A DNA stretch of 64,000 bases, from contig DASZQR010000010.1 of the NCBI GenBank assembly GCA_035549555.1, forward strand, positions 620,001 through 684,000, written 5' to 3'. How positions within the stretch are numbered: position 1 is the stretch's first letter; every line of letters begins with the position of its first letter. Source of the DNA: Patescibacteria group bacterium. GTDB taxonomy: Bacteria > Patescibacteriota > Microgenomatia > UBA8517. Positions 24,150 to 32,323 of this stretch are shown here, piece by piece. The translations under genes and the position numbers were made by a program. The notes below the pieces were generated by a model. It saw only the letters and a program-made list of their open reading frames with translations, did not search any database and was not told the DNA's origin.

Positions 24150-25169
24150 ATGATTAATTTAATTATTGTACCGCTAATTATTTCCGCCATTATTTCCTTT
24201 TTATCAACTCCGCTTGTTATTAAGTTTGCGTGGATTTGCGGCCTCATAGATGATCCCAAAAAAAATAAACATCCCAAAGTTTTGCACACTCATCCAATTC
24301 CTCGCGGCGGCGGCTTAGCAATTTTCATTGCCATTTTAATTACAAGTCTGCTTTTTTTGCCATTAACTAAAGAATTCTCAGCAATTCTTATTGGTGCATC
24401 AATTATTTTAATAATGGGTTTATTAGACGATAAATATAATTTAAATCCCTATTTAAGATTAATCATTCAATTTATTTGTGCAGCTATTGTTGTCTTTTCA
24501 GGAACAACAATTAATTTTATTACAAATCCAGGAGGCGGAATTATAAATTTACCTTTTGCAATAGGAGCTGGAATCTCGGTTTTTTGGATAGTCTTTTTAA
24601 TGAACGGTCTAAATTTTGGCGCCAAAGGTGTCGACGGTCAATTGTCAGGAGTTGTAGCAATAGCAGCTATTACAATTGTTCTTCTCACCTTAAAGCTTGG
24701 TGTAAACCTTACTCAAATCCCTGTTTTAATTTTAGGCAGTATTTTGGCAGGAAGTTTTTTAGGATTTCTTCCTTGGCATATTTATCCTCAAAAAATCATG
24801 CCAAGTTTCTCCGGGAGCAATTTAGCAGGTTTTTTTCTGGGGATCTTATCAATTCTCTCAACAGCAAAAGTCGGAACATTACTTGTGGTTCTAGCAATTC
24901 CCTTAATAGATACTGGTTATGTAATCATAAGGAGAATTATTTCCGGCAAGTCACCTTTTTGGGGGGATAGAGGTCATTTGCATCACAGATTATTGGATAG
25001 CGGCCATTTAACAATTCCGCAGGTGGCAATTTTTTATTGGGTAGGTACAGCTCTTTTAGGTTTAATTAGTTTAAGTTTGAATACCAGTACTAAGTTCTAT
25101 ACAATAATTGGGGCAGGAATATTTATTGGAGGTCTAATATTGTGGCTAACATACAAACCCAAATCATAA
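24150..25169 (+). CDS. MraY/WecA-like polyprenyl-phosphate sugar-1-phosphate transferase
   Basis: 339 residues with about ten or eleven helices. Diagnostic cytosolic loops are present: PRGGGLAIF, GLLDDKYNLNP (the DD metal motif), NGLNFGAKGVDGQLSG (the N-x3-N-x5-D motif, with the GVDGQ form rather than GLDGL), and GDRGHLHHRLLDSG (the HHRLL motif of GlcNAc-1-P transferases). The enzyme should start glycan assembly by moving a sugar-1-phosphate from a UDP-sugar onto undecaprenyl phosphate. A UbiA-type gene overlaps its last 28 bases, so the two are coupled. Confidence 0.88.
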   Translation: MINLIIVPLIISAIISFLSTPLVIKFAWICGLIDDPKKNKHPKVLHTHPIPRGGGLAIFIAILITSLLFLPLTKEFSAILIGASIILIMGLLDDKYNLNPYLRLIIQFICAAIVVFSGTTINFITNPGGGIINLPFAIGAGISVFWIVFLMNGLNFGAKGVDGQLSGVVAIAAITIVLLTLKLGVNLTQIPVLILGSILAGSFLGFLPWHIYPQKIMPSFSGSNLAGFFLGILSILSTAKVGTLLVVLAIPLIDTGYVIIRRIISGKSPFWGDRGHLHHRLLDSGHLTIPQVAIFYWVGTALLGLISLSLNTSTKFYTIIGAGIFIGGLILWLTYKPKS

Positions 25170-26089
25170 ATGCAGTTAAGGTAACAAGACCAATCCAGTG
25201 GGTCAAAAATTTGAGTGTCTTCGCAAGTTTAGTTTTTGCAGGTGAACTTTACAATAAACCGCTTTTCATAAACGTATTCTGGACTTTTTGGATATTTTGT
25301 TTTGCAGCAAGTTCTACATACATTTTTAATGATATTTTCGATGCACCAAAAGATCGTTTGCATCCAATCAAAAAGAACCGTCCTATCGCAAGTGGAAAAT
25401 TATCAGTTCCTGTGGCAATTTTAGAATGCATACTTTTAGCTGCAATTTCTTTAAGTCTTGCAAGCGCTATCTCAAGTCTTCTATTCATTTTGACCTTGAC
25501 TTATTTAATAATCCAGGTTGCTTATTCTCTTTTCCTCAAAAAGTTGGCAATTATAGATATCATTATCATCGCTACAGGTTTTGTAATCAGAGTTTACGCT
25601 GGAGCTTTCGCAATCAACGCTCATTTATCTGTTTGGTTTTTGCTTTGTGTAATTTCAACAGCACTTTTTCTTGCATCAGGCAAACGTCTTGCAGAGTTGG
25701 GTAATCTTGGCAGAGATTCAAAAACTCGCGCAAGTCTTGGCCGTTATCCAAGAGGATTGTTAAGTTCATATGTGACAATGTTTGCAAATGCCGCTTGGAT
25801 GTCCTGGGCGCTTTTTACTTTTTTCGAAACTCCAGCAGTTCCAAAAAATCTTTTACTTTTCCTTGCTGAGTTTAGTAAAACAACAACTATTTCCAAACTT
25901 CTGATGCTAACAATTCCTTTTGCTATCTTTGCTATTATGCGTTATCAGGGTCTTATTTTTGAAGGCCGCTCCGAAGCTCCTGAAAAAGTTTTACTGAAAG
26001 ATATTTCTCTAATGGCCTCTGTTGGAATTTGGACACTTCTTGTCATTTGGATCCTCTACGGAGGAATCCAATTAGGTTTTAATCCTTAG
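25142..26089 (+). CDS. UbiA-family prenyltransferase, decaprenyl-phosphate phosphoribosyltransferase-like
   Basis: 315 residues, GTG start at 25142 supported by GGAGG at 25128-25132 with good spacing. The opening VTRPIQWVKNL and the loop YIFNDIFDAPKDRLHPIKKNRPIASG closely match DPPR-synthase-type UbiA proteins, which transfer phosphoribose from PRPP to a polyprenyl phosphate. In mycobacteria this is the first step of decaprenyl-phosphoarabinose synthesis. That a pentose donor is made for the GT-C enzymes nearby is inference; no epimerase gene is seen here. It overlaps the WecA-like gene by 28 bases and the convergent PEGA gene by 11. Confidence 0.85.
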   Translation: MANIQTQIINAVKVTRPIQWVKNLSVFASLVFAGELYNKPLFINVFWTFWIFCFAASSTYIFNDIFDAPKDRLHPIKKNRPIASGKLSVPVAILECILLAAISLSLASAISSLLFILTLTYLIIQVAYSLFLKKLAIIDIIIIATGFVIRVYAGAFAINAHLSVWFLLCVISTALFLASGKRLAELGNLGRDSKTRASLGRYPRGLLSSYVTMFANAAWMSWALFTFFETPAVPKNLLLFLAEFSKTTTISKLLMLTIPFAIFAIMRYQGLIFEGRSEAPEKVLLKDISLMASVGIWTLLVIWILYGGIQLGFNP

Positions 26090-26888
26090 TTTCTCCGGAA
26101 CTCGTTGATGCATATACATTAGAAATCCATCCTGATTTGCTGGCCGTTAGTTGTATTTCAAACCATCCGCTTTTTTTGTCTATCGTGACAAGTGGAAATT
26201 TATCTCCTTGATGAACTCTCGCAATTTCGCTGCTTGCAGTATCTGGTTGGCTGCGTACTCTTAAAAATCCGTTTGGTGTTGATAATATTTCAACTTCAGC
26301 TTGAGTTAACTCTTGTTGCGTGACGTTTTGTAGCTGCGTCGTTACCTCAGGCGATAAATCTACCTGCAAAGTTAATTTATATCCATTGTACAAATTTATA
26401 TTAAACTTTTTATCTTCATATCCTTGTAAATTTACCTCCAAACCATGACTTCCCTCCTTCAAATTATCAAGTTCGTAAGGCGTATTACCAATCACGTTTC
26501 CATCAAAACTAATAGACGCGCCTCCCGGATCAGTTATCACAACAAGTTGTGAATTATTTATTCCAGTTTTTTCAAAGGAAATAACGCTTCCAAAAGATTC
26601 TGATAAGTCATCATTGAAATCTCTCTGCACAATTGTTTTAATCATTGGTTGCAAGGTTACTTGTGTTTCATAACTTCCAATATCAAGCGTTATCTGTTTT
26701 GCAGCAATTATTTGCGTATAAGGAGTTTTCCCAACATTTTTCCCATCAATATAAACATCGACAGTTTTATTCGAATCAATTTCGATACTGGCAAGATCAC
26801 TAACAAACACTCTTTTATAAAAAACAATTCCAACAACGACTAAAACAATAACTATAAAAATTAAAATAAAAATACGATTGCTTTTCAT
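26079..26888 (-). CDS. Membrane-anchored PEGA-domain and SH3-domain protein
   Basis: 269 residues. An N-terminal helix (about 5-25) is followed by two PEGA domains (VDVYIDGKNVGKTPY and ASISFDGNVIGNTPY), about 90 residues apart. A bacterial SH3 domain (FLRVRSQPDTASSEIARVHQGDKFPL ... GWFEIQL ... GWISNVYAS) forms the C-terminus. PEGA domains are surface beta-sandwiches, and SH3b domains often bind cell-wall peptides, so an extracytoplasmic wall-binding role is likely. TATAAT on the minus strand (26905-26900) lies 11 bases before the ATG. Confidence 0.88.
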   Translation of the reverse strand: MKSNRIFILIFIVIVLVVVGIVFYKRVFVSDLASIEIDSNKTVDVYIDGKNVGKTPYTQIIAAKQITLDIGSYETQVTLQPMIKTIVQRDFNDDLSESFGSVISFEKTGINNSQLVVITDPGGASISFDGNVIGNTPYELDNLKEGSHGLEVNLQGYEDKKFNINLYNGYKLTLQVDLSPEVTTQLQNVTQQELTQAEVEILSTPNGFLRVRSQPDTASSEIARVHQGDKFPLVTIDKKSGWFEIQLTASKSGWISNVYASTSSGETKD

Positions 26889-26899
26889 GGAATAGTCTA

Positions 26900-26914
26900 A
26901 TTATATGCTAAAAT
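26900..26914. promoter_or_regulatory. Abutting divergent -10 boxes for the PEGA gene and tRNA-Cys
   Basis: The minus-strand TATAAT (26905-26900) serves the PEGA gene. The plus-strand extended -10 TGCTAAAAT (26906-26914) serves tRNA-Cys, which starts 22 bases further on. Confidence 0.5.
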
Positions 26915-26935
26915 ACACTTGTTTAGTTGAGTCAA

Positions 26936-27007
26936 GGCCAGATGGCGAAGTGGAAACGCTGCGGTCTGCAAAACCGCCATGCGCGGGTTCGATTCCCGCT
27001 CTGGCCT
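26936..27007 (+). tRNA. tRNA-Cys (GCA)
   Basis: 72 bases. Acceptor stem GGCCAGA / TCTGGCC, anticodon stem GCGGT / ACCGC with loop CTGCAAA (anticodon GCA), T arm GCGGG TTCGATT CCCGC, and discriminator U, as expected for cysteine. The CCA end is not encoded. The last base coincides with the last base of the convergent dprA stop codon. Confidence 0.97.
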
Positions 27008-27882
27008 CAGACTTTCGAAATAAAATATTTTCCTCCAATTTCGTTAACAATTCCTTTTATTGCCATCATTGTTAAAGTAGCGCTTATTTCAACAATATCC
27101 TTTCCAAGTTTCATAGAAATTTCATCAATCGACAAGTTTTCGTTTTCTATTATCGCATAAACTTCGGCTTCCAAACCGTCGAGTTTCAGCTGAATTTTTT
27201 CTTCAGTTTGTTTACTCAAAGATACAATATCAGCTGGACTAGTCGCCATTTTCGCTAGTCCTTTTTTGATAAGATAATTCGTTCCATTGCTCGACTTTGA
27301 CGTTATTTGCCCAGGAATTGCCCATACATTTTTCTTCTGCTCGTAAGCTATCTTTGCAGTTATCATCGAGCCGCTATCAATATCTGCTTCTATTACTAAA
27401 ACTCCAATTGTAGATAAAGCGCTCACAATTCTGTTGCGCGCTGGGTATGTCCAAAGTTGCGGTTTCATATCTTTTTCATACTCACTCATCACTATTCCCT
27501 TATTTTCCAAAATCTTCAGATACAATTTATCGTTTTCAGGAGGATAAACATAATCAAGCCCATTACCAAATATGGAGATCGTTCTACCTCCGTATTCCAA
27601 AGTTTTATTATGTACTTCAGTATCCACTCCATACATAAATCCAGAAATTGTTGTAACACCTTGAGAAACAAAGGCACTTACAAATTCATCAATCGCTTGC
27701 TTTCCGTAATTTGTCACTTGTCGTGTCCCAACAATTGCAATTGTTTTCTCCAAAATATTGTTGCTTAGCTCACCTCGATAAAAAATTTCCTTCGGCGGCT
27801 TCTTTATTTTAGATAAGTTTTTTGGATAACTTTTATCTCCAAACTTAATATTTTGAATCGAATAGTCAAGAAATGTTTTCAT
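27007..27882 (-). CDS. dprA: DNA-processing protein DprA/Smf
   Basis: 291 residues. The Rossmann-like DprA core is clear: IVGTRQVTNYG, TISGFMYGVDTEVH (usual form SGxARGID), GNGLDYVYPPEN, SEYEKDMKP, YPARNRIVSALS and GSMITAKIAYEQKKNVWAIPG. A short C-terminal winged-helix (DprA_WH-like) segment follows. DprA loads RecA onto incoming single-stranded DNA in transformation. With the ComM homologue nearby this supports natural DNA uptake. Its first 17 bases overlap the yraN-like gene upstream, and its stop overlaps tRNA-Cys by one base. Confidence 0.95.
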   Translation of the reverse strand: MKTFLDYSIQNIKFGDKSYPKNLSKIKKPPKEIFYRGELSNNILEKTIAIVGTRQVTNYGKQAIDEFVSAFVSQGVTTISGFMYGVDTEVHNKTLEYGGRTISIFGNGLDYVYPPENDKLYLKILENKGIVMSEYEKDMKPQLWTYPARNRIVSALSTIGVLVIEADIDSGSMITAKIAYEQKKNVWAIPGQITSKSSNGTNYLIKKGLAKMATSPADIVSLSKQTEEKIQLKLDGLEAEVYAIIENENLSIDEISMKLGKDIVEISATLTMMAIKGIVNEIGGKYFISKV

Positions 27883-28237
27883 AATGATTTATTCTTATAA
27901 TATTGTGATTTTCATCAGTTACAATACATATTGCATCTATTTGAAGTGATTCATAAAACTTCTCATATTCTGGATATTTTAATAAAAAGCTTTGTCCTGT
28001 CATCTCAATTTGTCTTATTTTATGTCTATTTATCATTTCCTCCGGAGTCCCAAAATCCTCCCCAACTTTTAATTTTACTTCAACAAAAATTAGTTTATTA
28101 TTTTTAGAAAAAATTAAATCAATTTCGCCAAACCTTGTATGAAAATTTCTCGCAATCAATTTATAATTATTTTTCGTCAAGAAGTCCTCTGCAATTCTTT
28201 CCCCCAACTTCCCAGTTTCATAATTCTTCTGTTTCAT
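27866..28237 (-). CDS. YraN/UPF0102 endonuclease-like protein
   Basis: 123 residues. Visible motifs are GKLGERIAEDFL, LIARNFHTRFGEIDLIF and LIFVEVKLKVG, the E / G-E-I-D-L-I / V-E-V-K pattern of the UPF0102 family with a PD-(D/E)XK-like fold. Family members sit next to dprA in many genomes, as here (17-base overlap). Nuclease activity is suggested by the fold only. Confidence 0.92.
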   Translation of the reverse strand: MKQKNYETGKLGERIAEDFLTKNNYKLIARNFHTRFGEIDLIFSKNNKLIFVEVKLKVGEDFGTPEEMINRHKIRQIEMTGQSFLLKYPEYEKFYESLQIDAICIVTDENHNIIRINHYENIS

Positions 28238-28246
28238 TTATTAATT

Positions 28247-28252
28247 TATAAT
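28247..28252 (+). promoter_or_regulatory. -10 box TATAAT seven bases before the interrupted gene
   Basis: TATAAT at 28247-28252, then seven bases, then ATG 28260. The promoter of the broken gene therefore looks intact. Confidence 0.45.
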
Positions 28253-28259
28253 AATACAA

Positions 28260-28772
28260 ATGCACGAGCACTTCGATGGAAATAAAACATATCAATATTC
28301 TAGTGACTTCATTTATTTAACATCAAGTTTCGAAACAGATATTGAAGATGTTTTTCTTGGTCGAAAAATGTTCAATGAATTAGTAAGTTTGTAGGAAAAA
28401 AGAACTGGACTATATCGACATATATGCTTCAAAGCGCATGGAACAGAAAGAAATAAAACCGAATGGACTTATATTGATAATGGAAATGAATTACCATTGC
28501 AAGAATGGGTGGACAGTCAAGATGGTAAGGGGTCAGTACTAATGTTAACTTGTTGTAATCCAAATGATTTTAATTTAACTTCAAAAAAATCTCTTCTAAT
28601 CTATTTCAAAGACATTACCAGTTTATACAAAGCATCTCTGGGAGGTCACTTAAAATTATATATTCCAGAAATTGGATATTTCGATAAAAACTACAAAAAT
28701 CTAAGAAAAGCAATTAATTCTCTACACGAATACGATACTGAAGTGCCTCAGCAACATGTTTATCCAAAATAG
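28260..28772 (+). pseudogene. Unknown gene interrupted by one in-frame amber codon
   Basis: A single continuous frame runs from ATG 28260 to the stop at 28772 (170 codons), broken only by TAG at 28392-28394 after 44 codons. Reading on gives a normal-looking protein with no further stops: KRTGLYRHICFKAHGT, LPLQEWVDSQDGKG, ending QQHVYPK. TAG terminates other genes here (for example 17911 and 26089), so reassignment is unlikely. A recent nonsense mutation or a sequencing or assembly difference is the simplest reading. A downstream in-frame TTG at 28497 could restart a 91-residue product. The 3' end overlaps the convergent comM gene by 59 bases. No family is recognised. Confidence 0.55.
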
Positions 28773-30255
28773 AATTTGCCATCTCAAGATCTGCAATAGT
28801 TTGGCTGACTTTTATTAATCTAAAATAAGTTCTTGCTGATAAATTATAAGCGTTTACTGCTTGCTTAAGAATTAAAAGGGCAGAAGGTTCTATCTTTAAA
28901 TTCTTCACATGTTTATTCTTCATATGTGCATTCATAAAAATCTTCTCTTTTTTAAATCGATTCTGCTGAATTTTCCTGGCATTCATTACTTTCTCACGTA
29001 TTTCTTTTGAAGTTTGCGTTTTTATATTTTGTTTTGTATCAATAAGTTTATCAACATCTACTGCCGGCACATTAATATGCAAATCAATACGGTCCATCAG
29101 AGGTCCAGAAAGTTTTGAAGTATATTTCATAATCATCCGTGGTGAGCATTTACATTCTCTTTTCGGATCACCTAAGTATCCACATGGACATGGGTTTGCC
29201 GCAGCAACTAGCATAAATTGAGCTGGATACGAAATACTTCCTGCAGCACGTGATATGTTTACAATTCCATCTTCCATTGGTTGCCTAAGCGCTTCCAAAG
29301 TTGATCTTGAAAATTCAGGAAATTCATCTAGAAATAAAACTCCCAAATGAGCAAGCGATATTTCCCCAGGATGAGGATTACTTCCTCCGCCAACTAGTCC
29401 AATTCTACTAGTTGTATGATGGCAGCTTCTAAAAGGTCTATCAAAAATAAGCGAAGAGCCGGATGGAATATTTCCGGTTACTGAATAAATTTTTGTAACT
29501 TCAAGACTTTCGTCAATAGAAAGTGGCGGAAGTATTCCAGAAAGCGCTCTTGCAAGCATTGTTTTGCCGCTTCCTGGCGGCCCTTGCATAAAAATATTAT
29601 GTCCTCCAGCTGCAGCAATCATTAAAGCTCTCTTTGCCTGCTCCTGTCCAATAATTTCAGCAAAATCAAATTCAGGGTTAAGTGTTTTTGCACTTTCTTT
29701 TATTTTAATATTTTTAACAGGTTTTATTTGTTCTCCACCATTTAAATGAATTATTAATTGCTGAAGGGTTTCAACTGGATAAATATTCACACCGTTTACT
29801 GCAGATGCCTCATTGGAAGATTCTTTTGGAATAAAAACATTTTTAATATTGTTTTCTTTTGCACAAAGCGCGAGTAAAAAAGTTCCTTTCGTATGCCGAA
29901 GCGATCCGTCAAGCGAAAGTTCCCCAAAGAAATACGATTTTTCTTTCGGTAATTTTATCGCTTCCAAACTATTCAAAATTCCAATAGCAATTGCCAAATC
30001 AAAAGCACTTCCTTCTTTTGGAATATCAGCCGGCGCCAAGTTTACAATAATCTTTAAATTAGGAAAATCTACTCCAGAGTTTATTAATGCAGTTTTTACT
30101 CTCTCTTTAGCTTCTTCAATGCTTTTATTTGGAAGTCCAATAATTGTAAATCCAGGAAATCCTTTTTTGAAGACATTAACTTCCACTTCAATTGGAATAG
30201 TTTTTAGCCCAAAATTACTGGCAGAAAGTATCTTGGTTAACACGTATACTTTCAT
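28714..30255 (-). CDS. comM: YifB/ComM-family AAA ATPase
   Basis: 513 residues, near the usual family length. An N-terminal Lon-protease-like (ChlI) domain (IEVEVNVFKKGFPGFTIIGLPN, PADIPKEGSAFDLAIA) is followed by the Mg-chelatase-type AAA core with Walker A GPPGSGKTMLARAL, FRSCHHTTSRIGLVGGG, Walker B GVLFLDEFPEF, and ANPCPCGYLG with Cys residues. A C-terminal Mg_chelatase_C domain ends the protein. ComM is a hexameric branch-migration helicase that promotes integration of DNA taken up by transformation. It starts 14 bases from the divergent ART-like gene. Confidence 0.95.
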   Translation of the reverse strand: MKVYVLTKILSASNFGLKTIPIEVEVNVFKKGFPGFTIIGLPNKSIEEAKERVKTALINSGVDFPNLKIIVNLAPADIPKEGSAFDLAIAIGILNSLEAIKLPKEKSYFFGELSLDGSLRHTKGTFLLALCAKENNIKNVFIPKESSNEASAVNGVNIYPVETLQQLIIHLNGGEQIKPVKNIKIKESAKTLNPEFDFAEIIGQEQAKRALMIAAAGGHNIFMQGPPGSGKTMLARALSGILPPLSIDESLEVTKIYSVTGNIPSGSSLIFDRPFRSCHHTTSRIGLVGGGSNPHPGEISLAHLGVLFLDEFPEFSRSTLEALRQPMEDGIVNISRAAGSISYPAQFMLVAAANPCPCGYLGDPKRECKCSPRMIMKYTSKLSGPLMDRIDLHINVPAVDVDKLIDTKQNIKTQTSKEIREKVMNARKIQQNRFKKEKIFMNAHMKNKHVKNLKIEPSALLILKQAVNAYNLSARTYFRLIKVSQTIADLEMANSILDKHVAEALQYRIRVEN

Positions 30256-30269
30256 GTTAAACTTTCAAT

Positions 30270-31028
30270 GTGACAGAAACAACATCTCAAATTGAAGAGC
30301 CAGAAACAACTTATTACTCAGGAATTTTGTATCACGGAGCAAAAGAGCCTTTTAATTTTGATCCAAAATATGATTACAATACAGCAACAACAGACGGAAG
30401 TTGGACTCTTGGTCCTGGTTTATATTCACTTCACACAGAAGAAGAGGCAAAAAAATACTCTCATGTAAGACAGGGTCATTATGACTATAGCACTCATAAA
30501 AAACCACCAACTCACGTTTATTCAGTCTATGCAAATGACTGCAAATTTCTAGATTTTAGAAACGAGGAAGGCGGAAATACATTTACTCCTCCAAACATAA
30601 TCAAAAAATGGAAAAGTTATTTTGAAAAAAGATTTAATCAAGAAAAAGAAGAAAAGCCAGATTTAGGACCAGAAATAGCTCATGTTGAAGGTAAAAATGG
30701 AATAGGAAGAAGAATTATAAATAGAGCATATATCGATCGAGATAAAAAAGAAAAATATTTAAAATATCTAGAAGAAATAGAAGATAAATCTAATATTCAC
30801 CTTCGAAAAATGTTAGGAACTCAGCCAATAATTAATTCACCATCAGGTTTCAACGGAAATAACTATGGAGTTCAATGGGGAAACTGGTTTGCAGATTTTG
30901 TGGTTAAAGATTTAGGATATGATGGAATAATTTACATAGAAGGAACAGAATACGAAAAAGGCGACGCATCAACTTTCATAATTTATAACCTAGATAGTAT
31001 TAAAGTATCAGAAAAACCAATCCAATAA
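30270..31028 (+). CDS. Putative ADP-ribosyltransferase-fold protein
   Basis: 252 residues, GTG start at 30270. Near the N-terminus LYHGAKEPFNFDP (His22) is followed by GPGLYSLHTEEEAKKYSH (Tyr52). Near the C-terminus comes LGYDGIIYIEG then DASTFIIYNLDSIK. This spacing (YHG; G-x-G-L-Y with A-x-x-Y; then YDGIIY and a terminal beta strand before IK) resembles ART/PolyVal-type ADP-ribosyltransferase domains found in phage and toxin proteins. A charged helical insertion (about 110-190) separates the halves. The catalytic Glu is not obvious. There is no signal peptide, so it is intracellular unless exported by another route. Activity is inferred from pattern only. Confidence 0.5.
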   Translation: MTETTSQIEEPETTYYSGILYHGAKEPFNFDPKYDYNTATTDGSWTLGPGLYSLHTEEEAKKYSHVRQGHYDYSTHKKPPTHVYSVYANDCKFLDFRNEEGGNTFTPPNIIKKWKSYFEKRFNQEKEEKPDLGPEIAHVEGKNGIGRRIINRAYIDRDKKEKYLKYLEEIEDKSNIHLRKMLGTQPIINSPSGFNGNNYGVQWGNWFADFVVKDLGYDGIIYIEGTEYEKGDASTFIIYNLDSIKVSEKPIQ

Positions 31029-31029
31029 T

Positions 31030-31620
31030 TTATCTATTATCCAAATTGCGCCATATATACCATGAAGCAACAGTTCTATAAGGCTTCCATCTCTCAGCAA
31101 ATTTCTCCATTTCTTCAGGTTTCATTTCTTTTCCTGTTAACTTTTTAATTCCATTTTTAATTCCCAAATCGCCAGATGGAAATATGTCAGCTCGCCCTAA
31201 AGTAAACATCAAAAACATTTGTGCAGTCCATTTTCCTATTCCTTTTACTGCTGTAAGTTCTTTTTCGATGTTCTCATCGCTCAAATTTGATAAATTTTTT
31301 GTTTCCAAACTTCCCTCATGTGTTCTTTTTGCTAAATCTTTAATATATTTCACTTTTGCCCAAGACAATCCTGAATTTCTCAAAGCTTGATCCTCAACTT
31401 TCAAAATAGCTTCAGGTGTAATCTCTATCACAGTTTTCTTGAATTTTGCAAAAATAGCATCAGCCGCTTTTCCAGATAATTGCTGTCCAACAATTGCACT
31501 ACAAAGATCTTCAAAATAATCGTCTTCTAACCTAACATTTATAGTACAATGCCCATACTTTTCTATCAGTTTTTTTAGGTATTTATCCTTAGACAATTCC
31601 TCCTCAGCTTGCTGCCACAT
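31030..31620 (-). CDS. AlkA-type DNA-3-methyladenine glycosylase (HhH-GPD)
   Basis: 196 residues. The HhH-GPD core is seen as DLCSAIVGQQLSGKAADAIF, the helix-hairpin-helix VKGIGKWTAQMFLMF, and the catalytic-Asp region FPSGDLGIKNGI. There is no 4Fe-4S Cys cluster, as in the AlkA/MAG branch. It lacks the N-terminal AlkA domain, so it is a short form. It removes alkylated purines in base excision repair. TATAAT on the minus strand lies eight bases before the ATG and overlaps the -35 of the divergent promoter. Confidence 0.9.
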   Translation of the reverse strand: MWQQAEEELSKDKYLKKLIEKYGHCTINVRLEDDYFEDLCSAIVGQQLSGKAADAIFAKFKKTVIEITPEAILKVEDQALRNSGLSWAKVKYIKDLAKRTHEGSLETKNLSNLSDENIEKELTAVKGIGKWTAQMFLMFTLGRADIFPSGDLGIKNGIKKLTGKEMKPEEMEKFAERWKPYRTVASWYIWRNLDNR

Positions 31621-31623
31621 TAC

Positions 31624-31652
31624 TTGACATTATACCTTATTTTCCTTATACT
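31624..31652 (+). promoter_or_regulatory. Consensus-like promoter TTGACA-17-TATACT
   Basis: TTGACA (31624-31629), 17 bases, TATACT (31647-31652). The predicted transcription start (about 31659) falls two bases before a terminator-like hairpin. The minus-strand -10 of the AlkA-type gene overlaps this -35. Confidence 0.7.
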
Positions 31653-31660
31653 TGTGCCTA

Positions 31661-31684
31661 TCCCGATTAAAATCGGGATTTTTT
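31661..31684 (+). terminator. Terminator-like hairpin at the very start of a leader
   Basis: TCCCGATT (31661-31668) pairs with AATCGGGA (31671-31678), followed by a run of T. A second stem, GAGGC with GCCTC, follows before ATG 31721. The arrangement suggests attenuation or a short abortive RNA. Confidence 0.5.
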
Positions 31685-31720
31685 GTGAGTTGAAGAGGCA
31701 CGCAAGTAGGCGCCTCAACG

Positions 31721-32323
31721 ATGATAAAAAAGACTGACATTTTGGGACGTGTAAAAACCTTTTTAGCAGGGAACCTTGCCTTTGCTTTAATCACTTTACC
31801 CATAGCTTCTCCTATAAATTCTATTTCAGGAAGCTCTCCAAGCATGGTAATTCCAGAGCAAAAGCTAGATATTGCCTTTAATATCGCAAATAAAACTGAT
31901 ACCCCTCAAATTCAAATTCCAGTCAATTTCTGGTACATTAGCCAATTTTTCACCAGTTATCATCCAGGGATTGATTTACCAAACGCTTATGGAAATCCTA
32001 TTAAATCTATCGCATCAGGAACCGTTGAATTTGCGGGTTACACTACAGACGGTTATGGAAATGAAGTTTTAATAGATAATGGCAACGGTATGGAAAGTTT
32101 ATATGCTCATTTATCAAAAATATTCGTTAAAAAGGGCGATACAGTTGATATGAATACTATTATTGGCCTTATTGGAGCAACAGGGCATGCAACAGGTCCT
32201 CATTTACATTTAGAAATTCATATAAACGGCAAAGCAGTAAATCCTTTGACTATTTTGCCGCCTTTTCCAAAAGCAGGTCCACACATGCTCACAGATAATA
32301 TCACTACTTCGACCCAACAGTAA
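31721..32323 (+). CDS. M23-family (LytM-type) metallopeptidase
   Basis: 200 residues: a hydrophobic N-terminal segment (about 15-35) that may be a signal or anchor, then the M23 domain from about residue 65. Zinc ligands are visible in YHPGIDLPN (H-x3-D) and HLHLEIHING (the second H of H-x-H), with YAHLS between them. M23 enzymes cut glycyl or other peptide bonds in peptidoglycan; a degenerate form may act as an activator, but the ligands are intact. The long leader with a hairpin just after the promoter suggests controlled expression. It overlaps the convergent LytR_C gene by 20 bases. Confidence 0.92.
   Translation: MIKKTDILGRVKTFLAGNLAFALITLPIASPINSISGSSPSMVIPEQKLDIAFNIANKTDTPQIQIPVNFWYISQFFTSYHPGIDLPNAYGNPIKSIASGTVEFAGYTTDGYGNEVLIDNGNGMESLYAHLSKIFVKKGDTVDMNTIIGLIGATGHATGPHLHLEIHINGKAVNPLTILPPFPKAGPHMLTDNITTSTQQ

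Noticed and set aside
26927-27160. Frame running through tRNA-Cys
   Set aside because: It reads through a complete tRNA and the dprA 3' end; not a gene.
28392-28394. Amber codon as a recoded sense codon
   Set aside because: TAG ends several intact genes here, and no selenocysteine- or pyrrolysine-type context is visible.
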